Shown here in pieces: positions 1 through 10,428 of a stretch of DNA of 38,158 nucleotides. The DNA is taken from assembly GCA_903845365.1 (NCBI GenBank), contig CAIMXI010000111.1:1-38158 (forward strand). Reading direction: 5' to 3'. The stretch comes from an uncultured Geobacteraceae bacterium. GTDB taxonomy: Bacteria > Desulfobacterota > Desulfuromonadia > Geobacterales > Pseudopelobacteraceae. Made by a program: the position numbers and the translations under genes. Under the pieces are notes generated by a model. The model saw nothing but the letters and a program-made list of their open reading frames with translations, searched no databases and had not been told where the DNA came from. The stretch's first letter is position 1, and every line of letters begins with the position of its first letter.

Positions 1-65
1 ACAAAGTTGACGTCCATCGTTTCCTGCGAGATGATCATTTTTTTCTTTTTCACGCGGGTATCCAT
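1..65 (-). CDS. 5' end of an unidentified gene, cut by the window edge
   Basis: An open frame starts at an ATG (65-63) and runs off the left edge. It gives 21 complete residues beginning MDTRVKKKKM. There is no clear Shine-Dalgarno sequence, and an alternative ATG lies at residue 10. A weak promoter-like TTGATC followed 18 bases later by TTATTT sits just upstream on the same strand. It would be the next gene after the Etf operon, separated from it by 247 bases (66-312) in which I see no other gene. The visible part is too short to assign a family. Confidence 0.35.
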   Translation of the reverse strand, partial: MDTRVKKKKMIISQETMDVNF

Positions 66-312
66 TTAGTTAAAATAAAATCAGATCAGCATCAGTGATC
101 AAATTTCCGTTGCGGTTAAGCGGTATAACATAAATAAAACTTGAAATACATAGATTATTTACTCAAAAGATGTACAACAGGCAACGATTAGTACAACGAT
201 ATAAAATTTTAGGAATATCAAAAATACCATTCGGACCTGTGTGGCTGGAAGGGAAGGAGATAACTCAGGAGTTCAGTGAAGAGAAAAAAGTTGGTTTACG
301 ACAAACAACCGC

Positions 313-2310
313 TCAACGCAGTATCGCTTCCGCCATGACCTCTGCGACATCTCGCACTTTTACAGTATCTGCTTTGGCATCTTTAAGGCCATCTTCGAAC
401 ATGGTCATGCAGTACGGGCAGGCGACACAGATGGTATCCGGCTTTTGCTCAAGCGCCTCTTTAACTCGCGTTATATTGATCCGCTCGCCGACATGCTCTT
501 CCATCCACATTCTGCCACCGCCGGCACCACAGCAGAACGCGTTGTTACGGTTACGCTCCATCTCGGCCGGAGCCGTTCCGGTGGCAGCCGCTATTACTTC
601 GCGCGGCGCCTCGTAGACGTCGTTATGCCGTCCCAGATAGCAGGAGTCATGGAAAACAGTTGATCCCATCTCCTCTGTTGTTTTATTGACGGTCAGGCGA
701 CCATCCCGAACAAGATTACGTAGCAGCTCGCTGTGATGGATGACTTCAAGCTCCAGGCCGTACTGGCGATAATCGTTTTTTAACGTCGTAAAGCAGTGCG
801 GGCATTGGGTGATAACTTTGGTGACTCCTCGTTCGATGAACGTGGCGACGTTTTCCTTAGCCATCTTGTCGAAGACGTACTCGTTACCCAGTCTGCGGGC
901 ACTGTCGCCGCAGCATTTTTCATCCTTGCCGAAAATGCCCCAGGAAATGCCCGCCTTATCAAGTAGTTGCGCTAATGCGATGCTGACATGCTTCGCGCGT
1001 GAATCGAAGGATCCGGCACAGCCGACATAAAACAGATATTCCGTCGTATCCTTGTCGAATGGCTTTACATCGAGCCGGTTGCACCACTTGGTGCGCTCTG
1101 ATGGAGCAATGCCCCAGGGGTTACTGCGACCTTCCATGTTTTCAAACAGGTTCAGCAGTTCTTCTGGAAATTTTGCTTCACTCTCGACCAGGTGTCGGCG
1201 CAGTTCAATGATTTTAGGCATCTGCTCGATAAAGACCGGGCAAGCTTCCATGCAGGCACCGCAGGTTGTACAGCTCCAGATCGCTTCTTCCGAAACAGTC
1301 CCTTCACCATTATCACCGATCAGCGGCATCTGCGGAGTACCACCACTTTTGAGAGAGGTCCCGTTTTCCAGCAGGTTTACCTTGATATAATGGATTACCG
1401 CACGCGGATTGAGCGGCTTACCGGTGATGCTGGCGGGGCAGACCTTCTGGCAGCGACCGCATTCCGTACAGGAAAAAGAGTCCAGCAGATCCTTCCAGCT
1501 ATAGTGGTCTACCCGATCGACTCCGAAGGTATTGCCTATGACGAAATCTTCACGCGGCTGGGTATTTGGCGTTTCCAGACGATGAAAAAAACAGTTCGGG
1601 ATGGCGGTGAGGATGTGCATATGTTTACTGTTCGGCAGATAGCAGATAAATGCGAGCAGTGCAAACGCGTGGGCCCACCAGGCTATGGTGTGAATTGTGC
1701 CGAGTTGCAGTGGCGGCAGTAGTACGGAAAGAGTCGCCGATACCGGCATTATTTTGCGTGCTTGCGCATGAAAAGAGGCTGGATCCGCTCCGGATTTAAG
1801 CATGTATACAGCAAGCTCCGTGGCATTGAGAGCAAAGGAGGCGAGCATCAGGGTGGCGATCAGACTCAGGATGAAAAAGGCTTGCAGAGTGCGTGCTTCC
1901 GGGTAGGGGGGGGCAAAAAGCCGCCTCACTGCTGCTATGGTGACTGCCGTCAGAGCCAGCAGAGAGGCAATATCGATCATGAAGGCAAGCGGTACGTACA
2001 GTTCAAAAGGGAGCTTGATAAGTTTGATCGAGTGCGGGAAAAGGCCGTTCAGGATAAACTCGGTGTTTGCTACGAGCAATATCAGAAAAGACCAGAAAAT
2101 GATGAAGTGATTAATGCCGAATGGTTTTGCAAGCACCCGTTTCTGGCCAAATGCGTACAGCAGCATCTCAGTGAAGCGAACACCTAAGTTGTCGCAGCGT
2201 TTTTCAGGCTTACCCAACGAAATCAGGCTCAGGCGTCTCCAGCAGGAGAAGAGAAAAATGGCCAGAGAGGCGAGCAGCAGCGGAGCGAATAGGTACGGAT
2301 TTGGTGTCAT
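313..2310 (-). CDS. Membrane Fe-S oxidoreductase of the DUF224/CCG type, probable ETF:menaquinone oxidoreductase
   Basis: This 665-residue protein probably passes electrons from reduced electron-transfer flavoprotein to menaquinone in the cytoplasmic membrane. Roughly residues 1-235 form an NarI-like membrane domain with several hydrophobic helices. Histidines near its end (WWAHAF, NSKHMHI) could bind heme b. Next come two [4Fe-4S] motifs, CTECGRCQKVCP and CTTCGACMEACP, and then two cysteine-rich CCG domains (KCCGDSARRLG and FCCGAGGGRMW). This layout matches the membrane oxidoreductases proposed as ETF:menaquinone oxidoreductases (EMO) in syntrophs and Geobacter. The Shine-Dalgarno GAGG overlaps the etfA stop TGA, so the two genes are probably translationally coupled. 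Quinone reduction is inferred from family and neighbours. An HdrD-like oxidoreductase of another pathway is the alternative. Confidence 0.9.
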   Translation of the reverse strand: MTPNPYLFAPLLLASLAIFLFSCWRRLSLISLGKPEKRCDNLGVRFTEMLLYAFGQKRVLAKPFGINHFIIFWSFLILLVANTEFILNGLFPHSIKLIKLPFELYVPLAFMIDIASLLALTAVTIAAVRRLFAPPYPEARTLQAFFILSLIATLMLASFALNATELAVYMLKSGADPASFHAQARKIMPVSATLSVLLPPLQLGTIHTIAWWAHAFALLAFICYLPNSKHMHILTAIPNCFFHRLETPNTQPREDFVIGNTFGVDRVDHYSWKDLLDSFSCTECGRCQKVCPASITGKPLNPRAVIHYIKVNLLENGTSLKSGGTPQMPLIGDNGEGTVSEEAIWSCTTCGACMEACPVFIEQMPKIIELRRHLVESEAKFPEELLNLFENMEGRSNPWGIAPSERTKWCNRLDVKPFDKDTTEYLFYVGCAGSFDSRAKHVSIALAQLLDKAGISWGIFGKDEKCCGDSARRLGNEYVFDKMAKENVATFIERGVTKVITQCPHCFTTLKNDYRQYGLELEVIHHSELLRNLVRDGRLTVNKTTEEMGSTVFHDSCYLGRHNDVYEAPREVIAAATGTAPAEMERNRNNAFCCGAGGGRMWMEEHVGERINITRVKEALEQKPDTICVACPYCMTMFEDGLKDAKADTVKVRDVAEVMAEAILR

Positions 2311-2319
2311 GTTAAAACC

Positions 2320-3639
2320 TCAAGTTTGTTGTTTCAATTCTCGTATCTTGGCTGTAATCGCCGGGACAACCTGGAACAGGTCACCTACAATACCGTAAGT
2401 GGCAACTTCGAAGATCGGCGCACTGCTGTCGCGGTTGATGGCGATGACCATATCGGAGTCCTGCATGCCAACGAGGTGCTGGATCGCTCCCGATATGCCG
2501 CAGGCGATGTAGATTTTTGGGCGTACCGTTTTGCCTGTCTGGCCGACCTGGCGGTCACCCGGCATCCAGCCAGCGTCGACAGCGCTGCGGGAGGCGCCCA
2601 CGACGCCTCCCAGTTCGTCGGCCAGTTCCTTCAGCAGAGCAAAGTTTTCCGGTCCCATCATGCCGCGACCGCCTGATACGATGAACTCGGCGCCGGTGAT
2701 GTCAACGGCACTTTTGCCATGACCGTCACGGATGATTTCGATGACTTTGGTCAGTACGCTCTCTTCAGCCACGGTGAACTGGTCGCGGATGATTGTGCCG
2801 ACTGCGCCGTCGCGCCTCTCCGTCATCGGCATGACGTTGGGACGCACCGTGGACATCTGTGGGCGATATTTGTCGCACATGATCGTTGCCATTATGTTGC
2901 CGCCAAAAGCGGGACGGGTCTGCATCAGGTTGCGCTTGTCGTCGATGCTGAGGCCGGTGCAGTCGGCTGTGAGACCGGTGCCGACCCGTGTGGCAATGGC
3001 TCCGGCCAGATCGCGCCCCATGCCGGTGGCACCCATGAGGATAACTTCCGGCTTGTACGTGTCGATCAGGTGGCAGCAGGCTTCAACATATGCTTCGGTC
3101 CGATAATGGTAATAGACCGGGGCGTCCATCAGATAGGCTTTGGTTGCACCGTAGGCAAATGCTTCGTGGCAGAGGTGTTCAACATTTTCACCAATAACGA
3201 TGGCGCATAGTTCAACGCCCAACGTCGTCGCAAGTCCGGCGCCAACGCCAAGCAGCTCCCAGGAAACCCTGGCCGGTTCACCTTCGGTCTGTTCGACAAA
3301 AACCCAGACGCCGCAGTATTCTGCGAGCTTTTTGGCGAGAGCGGCAGCTTCGGGGTCAAGCTCCTCTTTGACCGGTGCGCCGGATGCGGCCAGTTCCGCG
3401 AGGATCTGTAGTTCCTCAGCGGTAAAGTACATCTCCAGGGCTACGGTCGGACAGATTTTAATGCATTTCTGACAGCCAATACATTTTGCTGTTTCGACGA
3501 TCGGTTCGCCGCTTTCAGTCATTTCGATGCAGTTGACCGGACAGGAGCTTTGACAGCGGGCACCACAGGCGATGCACTTGCCGTCGAGCAGGCGGGCGAC
3601 GCCGCGAGGTTTCTTTATTTTGGGTTTAATCTCACTCAT
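2320..3639 (-). CDS. etfA: Electron-transfer flavoprotein alpha subunit with N-terminal ferredoxin domain
   Basis: The 439-residue protein is the FAD-binding subunit of Etf, which collects electrons from acyl-CoA dehydrogenases. About residues 1-75 form a 2[4Fe-4S] ferredoxin absent from classical EtfA (about 310-330 residues), which accounts for the extra length. The first cluster motif is CIACGARCQSSCP, with three rather than two residues between the second and third cysteines; the second, CIGCQKCIKICP, is standard. The C-terminal half has the EtfA signature (GASRSAVDAGW, GQTGKTVRPKIYIACGISG, INRDSSAPIFEVATYGIVGD). The start overlaps the etfB stop as ATGA. The ferredoxin domain gives a wire from FAD towards the membrane Fe-S protein encoded next. 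Confidence 0.95.
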   Translation of the reverse strand: MSEIKPKIKKPRGVARLLDGKCIACGARCQSSCPVNCIEMTESGEPIVETAKCIGCQKCIKICPTVALEMYFTAEELQILAELAASGAPVKEELDPEAAALAKKLAEYCGVWVFVEQTEGEPARVSWELLGVGAGLATTLGVELCAIVIGENVEHLCHEAFAYGATKAYLMDAPVYYHYRTEAYVEACCHLIDTYKPEVILMGATGMGRDLAGAIATRVGTGLTADCTGLSIDDKRNLMQTRPAFGGNIMATIMCDKYRPQMSTVRPNVMPMTERRDGAVGTIIRDQFTVAEESVLTKVIEIIRDGHGKSAVDITGAEFIVSGGRGMMGPENFALLKELADELGGVVGASRSAVDAGWMPGDRQVGQTGKTVRPKIYIACGISGAIQHLVGMQDSDMVIAINRDSSAPIFEVATYGIVGDLFQVVPAITAKIRELKQQT

Positions 3640-4451
3640 AACGGGAGCATATCCTTCGCCATCAATTTTTCTATCAGCAGCGCTGCGGTTCCGTTCGGGT
3701 CGGCGTAGCCGTCGCCAATTATTTCTCCCTTGTCACGTTCCGGAGAGAAAATTTTGGAGACCCAGGTCGGTGAGCCTTTAAGGCCGATTTTTTGTTCATC
3801 AAGCCGCAGGGTTTTATTGTCCCATACTTCGACAACGGCATCAGCAGCAGCAAGGCGCATCTGCACTTTCGGGTAGCGCGGCCGGTTCAGTTCCCGGACA
3901 ACCGTCAGCATGGCCGGCAGCGGAGCCTCTACGATTTCATGACGCCCTTCCAGTTTGCGGCTGACGCGGATTTTTTTGGCCGAAAAATCGAGGTTGATAA
4001 TTTTGTCCACCAGCGTCAACTGCTGATAGTCAAGGCGACTCGCGATGCCGGGACCGACCTGGGCGGTGTCTCCGTCAATGGTCTGCTTGCCGCAGAGTAC
4101 CATGGCAACTTCATCTACCTCCGTATGCAGCTTGGTGATCGCTGCGGCCAGGACATTACTGGTTGCAAGGGTGTCCGCCCCTCCAAATACACGGTCAGAA
4201 AGAAGGATTGCGTAATCAACTCCGAGCGCCAGCGCTTTTTTCAGTGTCCCCTCGGCGTTGGGGGGCCCCATGGAAATAGCAGCGACTTTGCAGCCAAAGC
4301 GATCTTTCAGGCGCAGTGCCTCTTCAAGGGCGTGAGTGTCGTAGGGGTTGACGATGAACGGAATACCGTCGCGAACCAGGGTATTGGTGACCGGATCGAT
4401 CTGGACCTGGGTCGTGTCCGGAACCTGTTTAATGCAGACTACTATCAGCAT
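3636..4451 (-). CDS. etfB: Electron-transfer flavoprotein beta subunit
   Basis: The 271-residue protein pairs with EtfA and forms the nucleotide-binding half of the heterodimer. It starts MLIVVCIKQVPDTTQVQ, typical of EtfB/FixA, and carries the EtfB signature near residues 150-180 (VSRKLEGRHEIVEAPLPA). It is the first gene of etfB-etfA-membrane oxidoreductase and has a good Shine-Dalgarno GGAGAG seven bases before ATG. I could not decide from the sequence whether the flavin pair is bifurcating; the membrane quinone oxidoreductase downstream argues for simple electron delivery to menaquinone. The 244 bases upstream hold the terminator of the acetate symporter gene and presumably the etf promoter, but I see no convincing -35/-10 pair. 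Confidence 0.95.
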   Translation of the reverse strand: MLIVVCIKQVPDTTQVQIDPVTNTLVRDGIPFIVNPYDTHALEEALRLKDRFGCKVAAISMGPPNAEGTLKKALALGVDYAILLSDRVFGGADTLATSNVLAAAITKLHTEVDEVAMVLCGKQTIDGDTAQVGPGIASRLDYQQLTLVDKIINLDFSAKKIRVSRKLEGRHEIVEAPLPAMLTVVRELNRPRYPKVQMRLAAADAVVEVWDNKTLRLDEQKIGLKGSPTWVSKIFSPERDKGEIIGDGYADPNGTAALLIEKLMAKDMLPL

Positions 4452-4620
4452 GTATCACTCTCCTGCAATGTTGAAACGGCACACTTCCCTGACGTTTCCT
4501 CTGGCGTTCGCGACGCGGTACTATATACATTCTCCTGATCTTTGTATAATACATTTTGCAGAACAGCCGCCTCGTCTATTTACGCAAACAAGTACCACTA
4601 TACCAATTTATAAGTCAAAC

Positions 4621-4665
4621 AAAAATAAATTAGAATGGGGAGGTGGATTCTCTCCACCTCCCCAT
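4621..4665 (-). terminator. Rho-independent terminator after the acetate symporter gene
   Basis: A perfect 13-bp stem (4635-4647 with 4653-4665, loop TTCTC) is followed on the minus strand by a T-rich tract (4621-4634). It lies 30 bases after the symporter stop codon and before the etf operon, so it separates two same-strand transcription units. Confidence 0.85.
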
Positions 4666-4695
4666 CTTATTACAGCCAATTGTTACAACAAAACA

Positions 4696-6717
4696 TCAGT
4701 GATCGATCGCCTTAGCCATGCCGAGACCGGTGTTCTGGCGGACATAGACTTCGTCGAACATATCTTCAGAGCGCTTGTTCGGGAACATCAATGCTCCGAA
4801 AATAGCGGCGAGGAAGCCGAGCGGGATGGAGATGATGCCAGGGTTCTTCAGCTTCAGGATCGGCTCGCTGAGTCCCATGATCGACTTGCCGTCTTTACCC
4901 AGGACATCTTTCTTTGCCTTTTCAAGAGCCTTGGTGTCTTTCTCGCTCAGAGTCGCGCCAGGAGCAAGCGCAGCCTGCTTTTTCTCCATGGCGGTGACGA
5001 CTTTTGCTGCGCCGGCGGCAACCAGTTTCGGATAGGTCATGTTAGGGGAAACCATAACGAGGCCGATTGAGGCGACCGTGCCGATGACCAGACCGGAGAT
5101 AACGCCGGCGGTATTGAACTTGCGCCAGAAGAGCGACAGCACGACAACCGGGAGGTTACCAGAAGAAGCAACGGCAAACGCCAGAGCAACCAGGTGGGCA
5201 ACGTTGGCCTTCTCGGCGATGATACCGATGATGATACCAGCGGCACCAACAACAAGTGAGGTGATGCGGGCAGCCATAACCTGCTCATGCTGATCGGCAT
5301 GACCGTCTTTAATGACGTTAACATAGATATCGTGGGCGATAGCGGCCGAAGCTGCCAGAACCAGACCGGAAACAACCGCCAGGATCGTGGCGAAAGCAAC
5401 CGAGCAGAGGAAGGCGAGGAAGATATCGCCAATGATGGGAGCGATGTCGGAGCCCAACTGCTGAGCAAGCAGCAGTGTTGCCATGTTGCCGCCCGGGTCG
5501 ACCTGCATGATGCCCTGTGGAGTTACGTGGATAGCTGCGCCGAAACCGAGCAGGGTGGTCAGAACGTAGAAACCGCCGATGATCCACATTGCGATGATAA
5601 CGGATTTACGTGCAGCCTGTGCAGTAGGCACGGTGAAGAAGCGCATCAGGATGTGCGGCATACCGGCAGTACCCAAAACAAGAGCCATACCGAGGGAAAT
5701 CTGGTCAAGAGGCGCCTTCATGAAGAGTGCCGGCTCAAGGAAGCGCTGTCCGGCAGCTTCACCGGATATGGTGATTCCGTCTCTCAGCAGCATCACTTCC
5801 ACGTGTTTCTGAATGTCAGGACTGTTGACAACCTGCTCGAAGAATGCGATCGGGTTGAAGCCAGCCTTGGCCATAACCAGTACCGAAAGCAGAAGCGCAC
5901 CGGCTACAAGCAGGCCGGCCTTGATGATCTGAACCCATGTAGTGGCGGTCATGCCGCCGAAAACAACGTAGCCTACCATCAAGATACCAACGCCGATAAT
6001 GGCGGTCTGATAGGGGACGCCAACCAGCAGCGACATGAGTTTACCGGCGCCGACCATCTGGGCGGTCAGGTAGAAGGTTGAAACGGCTACGGTAGCAATG
6101 GCGGCAATGGCGCGCACCGGTTTCGGATCGGTACGGAAGGAGAGGATGTCTCCCATAGTGTACTTGCCGGCGTTACGGCACGGCTCGGCAACAATCAGCA
6201 GAACGGTAATATATGCTACCAGCCAGCCGACCGAATACATGAACCCGTCATAGCCATAGAGCGAGATCATCCCGGAAATACCGAGGAACGAAGCCGCAGA
6301 CATATAGTCACCGGCAATAGCCCACCCGTTCTGGGTTCCGGTGATACCACCACCGGCGGCGTAGAAGTCGGCAGTGGTTTTGGTACGCTTGGCAGCCCAG
6401 ATAACGACGCCCAGGGTGATGGAAATGATGATGCCGAACATGGTAAGGGTGATCGCCTTGTTGGCCTTCAGCACTTTCTTAGGCTTCTCAACCGGGGCAG
6501 GTGCAGCGGCAGGAGCTGGAGCAGCAGCACCGGGAGCGGCAACGGCGGCGGCACCGGGTGCTGCAGGTGCTGTGGCGGCGGCAGGAGCTGCTGCAGGAGC
6601 GGTGGCGGCGGGAGCGGCACCACCTGCATCAGGAGCTTTTTTCGGCTCTTCAGCAAAGGCGGCTGCGGCAACGGTAAGGGTCAAGCTGGCGGCAATAATA
6701 AGATTCTTTAAAGTCAT
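4696..6717 (-). CDS. Sodium:solute symporter, ActP-like acetate permease
   Basis: This 673-residue inner-membrane protein of the SSF family probably imports acetate with a cation. Residues 1-22 are a signal peptide (VAAAAFA then EE). Residues about 23-80 form a very low-complexity Ala/Pro linker. The ActP-like core follows, with features such as ADFYAAGGGITGTQNGWA and GDYMSAASFLGISG and more than ten hydrophobic helices. Near residues 560-625 a charged, Lys-rich insert separates two late helices. The Shine-Dalgarno GGAGG lies seven bases before the ATG. It is downstream of and co-transcribed with a DUF485 gene, the usual arrangement for ActP, and an iclR gene lies beyond. Pyruvate or another short carboxylate is a possible alternative substrate. 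Confidence 0.9.
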   Translation of the reverse strand: MTLKNLIIAASLTLTVAAAAFAEEPKKAPDAGGAAPAATAPAAAPAAATAPAAPGAAAVAAPGAAAPAPAAAPAPVEKPKKVLKANKAITLTMFGIIISITLGVVIWAAKRTKTTADFYAAGGGITGTQNGWAIAGDYMSAASFLGISGMISLYGYDGFMYSVGWLVAYITVLLIVAEPCRNAGKYTMGDILSFRTDPKPVRAIAAIATVAVSTFYLTAQMVGAGKLMSLLVGVPYQTAIIGVGILMVGYVVFGGMTATTWVQIIKAGLLVAGALLLSVLVMAKAGFNPIAFFEQVVNSPDIQKHVEVMLLRDGITISGEAAGQRFLEPALFMKAPLDQISLGMALVLGTAGMPHILMRFFTVPTAQAARKSVIIAMWIIGGFYVLTTLLGFGAAIHVTPQGIMQVDPGGNMATLLLAQQLGSDIAPIIGDIFLAFLCSVAFATILAVVSGLVLAASAAIAHDIYVNVIKDGHADQHEQVMAARITSLVVGAAGIIIGIIAEKANVAHLVALAFAVASSGNLPVVVLSLFWRKFNTAGVISGLVIGTVASIGLVMVSPNMTYPKLVAAGAAKVVTAMEKKQAALAPGATLSEKDTKALEKAKKDVLGKDGKSIMGLSEPILKLKNPGIISIPLGFLAAIFGALMFPNKRSEDMFDEVYVRQNTGLGMAKAIDH

Positions 6718-6733
6718 GTCGTATCCTCCTTTT

Positions 6734-7045
6734 CTAAAGATGAAGTTCGGTGATAAGTTCTTTGGTCATACGGTCAAAATCCTTGTTGGCTACATGGGCA
6801 TAATAATGGGCTAATCCCCAGGAGACAAAAAACTGGGAAAGGGCGAAGATGTAACCAAAGTTGATGACACTGATGATTTTAATCTTGAACAAACCTGGGG
6901 CATATGCTGCTCCGATTGGAAGCAGGAAGTAATACGCGGTGGAGAAAATCCACCAGCCAAAGAGGAACGCCTGTTTTTTATGGTGAAGCTCGACAAATTT
7001 CGGGTTCTTGGCAATTGCTGCCCAGTCATACTGTTTTTCTGCCAT
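6734..7045 (-). CDS. DUF485 small membrane protein, partner of the acetate symporter
   Basis: A 103-residue protein with two predicted transmembrane helices (around residues 25-47 and 60-82). It has the DUF485 pattern, beginning MAEKQYDWAAIAKNPKF and containing the phrase FLFGWWIFSTAYYFLLPIGA. In many bacteria a DUF485 protein (YjcH in E. coli) is encoded directly before the acetate symporter; its biochemical role is not established, and an accessory or stabilising role is usually assumed. The ATG is preceded by AAGGAG with good spacing, and the symporter ATG lies 16 bases after the stop codon. Confidence 0.88.
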   Translation of the reverse strand: MAEKQYDWAAIAKNPKFVELHHKKQAFLFGWWIFSTAYYFLLPIGAAYAPGLFKIKIISVINFGYIFALSQFFVSWGLAHYYAHVANKDFDRMTKELITELHL

Positions 7046-7075
7046 TAGTTACTCCTTTCACTTTGAAATAGTTGT

Positions 7076-7108
7076 TCATACTGCGGCAATTGTTCGTCTC
7101 TCTGCCAT
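7076..7108 (-). other. Ten-codon leader ORF before the DUF485 gene
   Basis: On the minus strand AAAGGAG lies four bases before an ATG that opens MAERRTIAAV and a TGA stop. It sits in the 96-base gap between iclR and the DUF485 gene. The initiation region resembles that of the DUF485 gene itself (AAAGGAG, then ATGGCAGA), so it may be a duplicated ribosome-binding region, a decayed gene start or a leader peptide. Translation is not shown. Confidence 0.3.
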
Positions 7109-7141
7109 CAATCTCCTTTCGTAAAATGGGCTGCATACTGC

Positions 7142-7918
7142 TCAGACGTGTATCTTGGCATAACCGAACTTCATTGACAGCTCTTCAGACACTTCAAGCA
7201 TCGACGGAATAATTTCCTGCTCCAACCGCACCTGCAACATACGGAAAGAAGGACCCAGAAGGGTAAGCGCCCCGATAACCTTACCCGCGTAATCTTTTAT
7301 GGCAACTGCAACGGAGCAGATGCCTTCACCCAAGCCGTTAATATCAACAGCGACTCCATTTTTGCGAATTGTCTTCAGCTCTGACTCAAGTCTTTGCATA
7401 TCAGTGATCCCGGATTTGGAAGCCTGGCGTTTACTCACATTTTCCAGGGCGCCAGATGAACTCATGGCCTTGATAACCTTGCCGGCTGCATTCGTAAAGA
7501 AGGGAAAACGTTTGCCGACAAAAGGAATCGCCTTGACCTGCTGAAACGAATCCACCATGTCAAGAAAAAGGACTTCGTCATTATTTACTATAGTAATGTA
7601 AACCGCCTCGTCGTGCTTCCTGGCCAACTCTTCCATAATCGGCTGCGCTATCCTGATGATGCTGGCACTATTCATTATATGCTGAGCCATCCCGAAGGCG
7701 CTCATACCAAGACGATAATTGCCGGTAATCTTGTCATGCTCGACAAGCCCTTTTTGCTCAAGTGTCACCAGAATACGGAACAGCTTGTTACTGCTGATCT
7801 TGAGTTTCTGAGCTAAAAGAGAAGCTGTCGGGTTAGCATTTTCATCGGTAAGTGCTTCCAGTAGGTCAAAAGCATTAACAACCGCCTGCACCGTATATTC
7901 ATTGCTTTCTCTTTTCAT
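7142..7918 (-). CDS. IclR-family transcriptional regulator
   Basis: The 258-residue protein has an N-terminal winged helix-turn-helix (about residues 9-70, including NPTASLLAQKLKISSNKLFR) and a C-terminal IclR effector domain (about 85-250). The effector-domain end, GLGEGICSVAVAIKDYAGKV, is typical of the family. IclR proteins bind small carboxylates or aromatic acids and usually control adjacent genes. Here the neighbours are the DUF485/acetate symporter pair downstream and the divergent H+-PPase gene, so control of acetate uptake is the simplest guess. No strong Shine-Dalgarno precedes the ATG. A plausible promoter lies at 7961-7990. Confidence 0.9.
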   Translation of the reverse strand: MKRESNEYTVQAVVNAFDLLEALTDENANPTASLLAQKLKISSNKLFRILVTLEQKGLVEHDKITGNYRLGMSAFGMAQHIMNSASIIRIAQPIMEELARKHDEAVYITIVNNDEVLFLDMVDSFQQVKAIPFVGKRFPFFTNAAGKVIKAMSSSGALENVSKRQASKSGITDMQRLESELKTIRKNGVAVDINGLGEGICSVAVAIKDYAGKVIGALTLLGPSFRMLQVRLEQEIIPSMLEVSEELSMKFGYAKIHV

Positions 7919-7960
7919 AGCGATCCAAACCTGTATACAAAGTGAGAAACTTTCGGCGGG

Positions 7961-7990
7961 ATACTAATATGATGTTCTATAACAAGTCAA
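7961..7990 (-). promoter_or_regulatory. Probable promoter of the iclR gene
   Basis: On the minus strand TTGACT (7990-7985) is followed after 18 bases by TAGTAT (7966-7961). This predicts transcription starting near 7954 and a leader of about 35 bases before the iclR ATG. The region between iclR and hppA (7919-8259, 341 bases) is AT-rich and contains no gene; it holds this promoter, a small inverted repeat and the hppA promoter. Confidence 0.45.
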
Positions 7991-8081
7991 CATAAATTAT
8001 TGTACTTTTTATTATTGCTGTTTTTTTCTTTTAAACTGGACATTTAAGTTGTGAATTATCTTGTTTAGTTTTGCCGTAATC

Positions 8082-8096
8082 AATAGAAAATCTATT
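8082..8096. promoter_or_regulatory. Small inverted repeat, candidate regulator site
   Basis: AATAGA, a three-base spacer and TCTATT form a perfect 6-bp inverted repeat, with partial symmetry extending outwards (AATCA / TGATT). It sits between the divergent iclR and hppA promoters. IclR proteins bind short AT-rich palindromes, so it could be an operator, but AT-rich DNA yields such repeats by chance. Confidence 0.2.
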
Positions 8097-8159
8097 TCTG
8101 ATTTTATAGTTGGAGTAAAACAAAATACTGTTTAGCGATTGTGACGGCTAAAAAATATG

Positions 8160-8189
8160 TTGCCATCCGCATTCAACTTGTCATATAAG
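8160..8189 (+). promoter_or_regulatory. Probable promoter of hppA
   Basis: TTGCCA (8160-8165) and TATAAG (8184-8189) each match five of six sigma-70 consensus bases and are 18 bases apart. Transcription would start near 8196, giving a leader of about 64 bases that ends in the strong Shine-Dalgarno AGGAGG before hppA. Confidence 0.5.
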
Positions 8190-8259
8190 CGAGCGTTATA
8201 GTTTTTGCTGTCTGGATGAAATAAATAAAATGAGATGATCTAACAGGAGGAAGTAACAA

Positions 8260-10326
<2,067 letters not shown>

Positions 10327-10367
10327 TTCCGATTTCAGTCGGCTAATTCTTTGCAACAAAAACACTT

Positions 10368-10399
10368 AGTCCTCTCCTTTGATCCTGAAGGAGGGGACT
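10368..10399. terminator. Hairpin between convergent hppA and the next gene
   Basis: A 12-bp stem with one G-T wobble (10368-10379 with 10388-10399, eight-base loop) lies between the end of hppA and the end of the minus-strand gene at 10429. A TTTTT run follows on the minus side, so it may end transcription from both directions and work best for the minus strand. Confidence 0.6.
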
Positions 10400-10428
10400 T
10401 AATGTTTATAACCGTTTTGCCGGGCCTT

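Noticed and set aside
170..616. A 148-residue plus-strand open frame at the left end
   Set aside because: Most of it is antisense to the CCG domain of the Fe-S oxidoreductase, and the rest lies in AT-rich intergenic DNA.
4452..4530. A short minus-strand ORF (about 33 codons) in the etfB leader
   Set aside because: Its GGAG is only one base from the ATG, it overlaps the etfB start out of frame, and its composition (Arg-rich) looks random.
5287..6081. A 264-residue plus-strand open frame within the acetate symporter gene
   Set aside because: The opposite strand encodes the conserved SSF core; the plus frame has unnatural composition and no ribosome-binding site.
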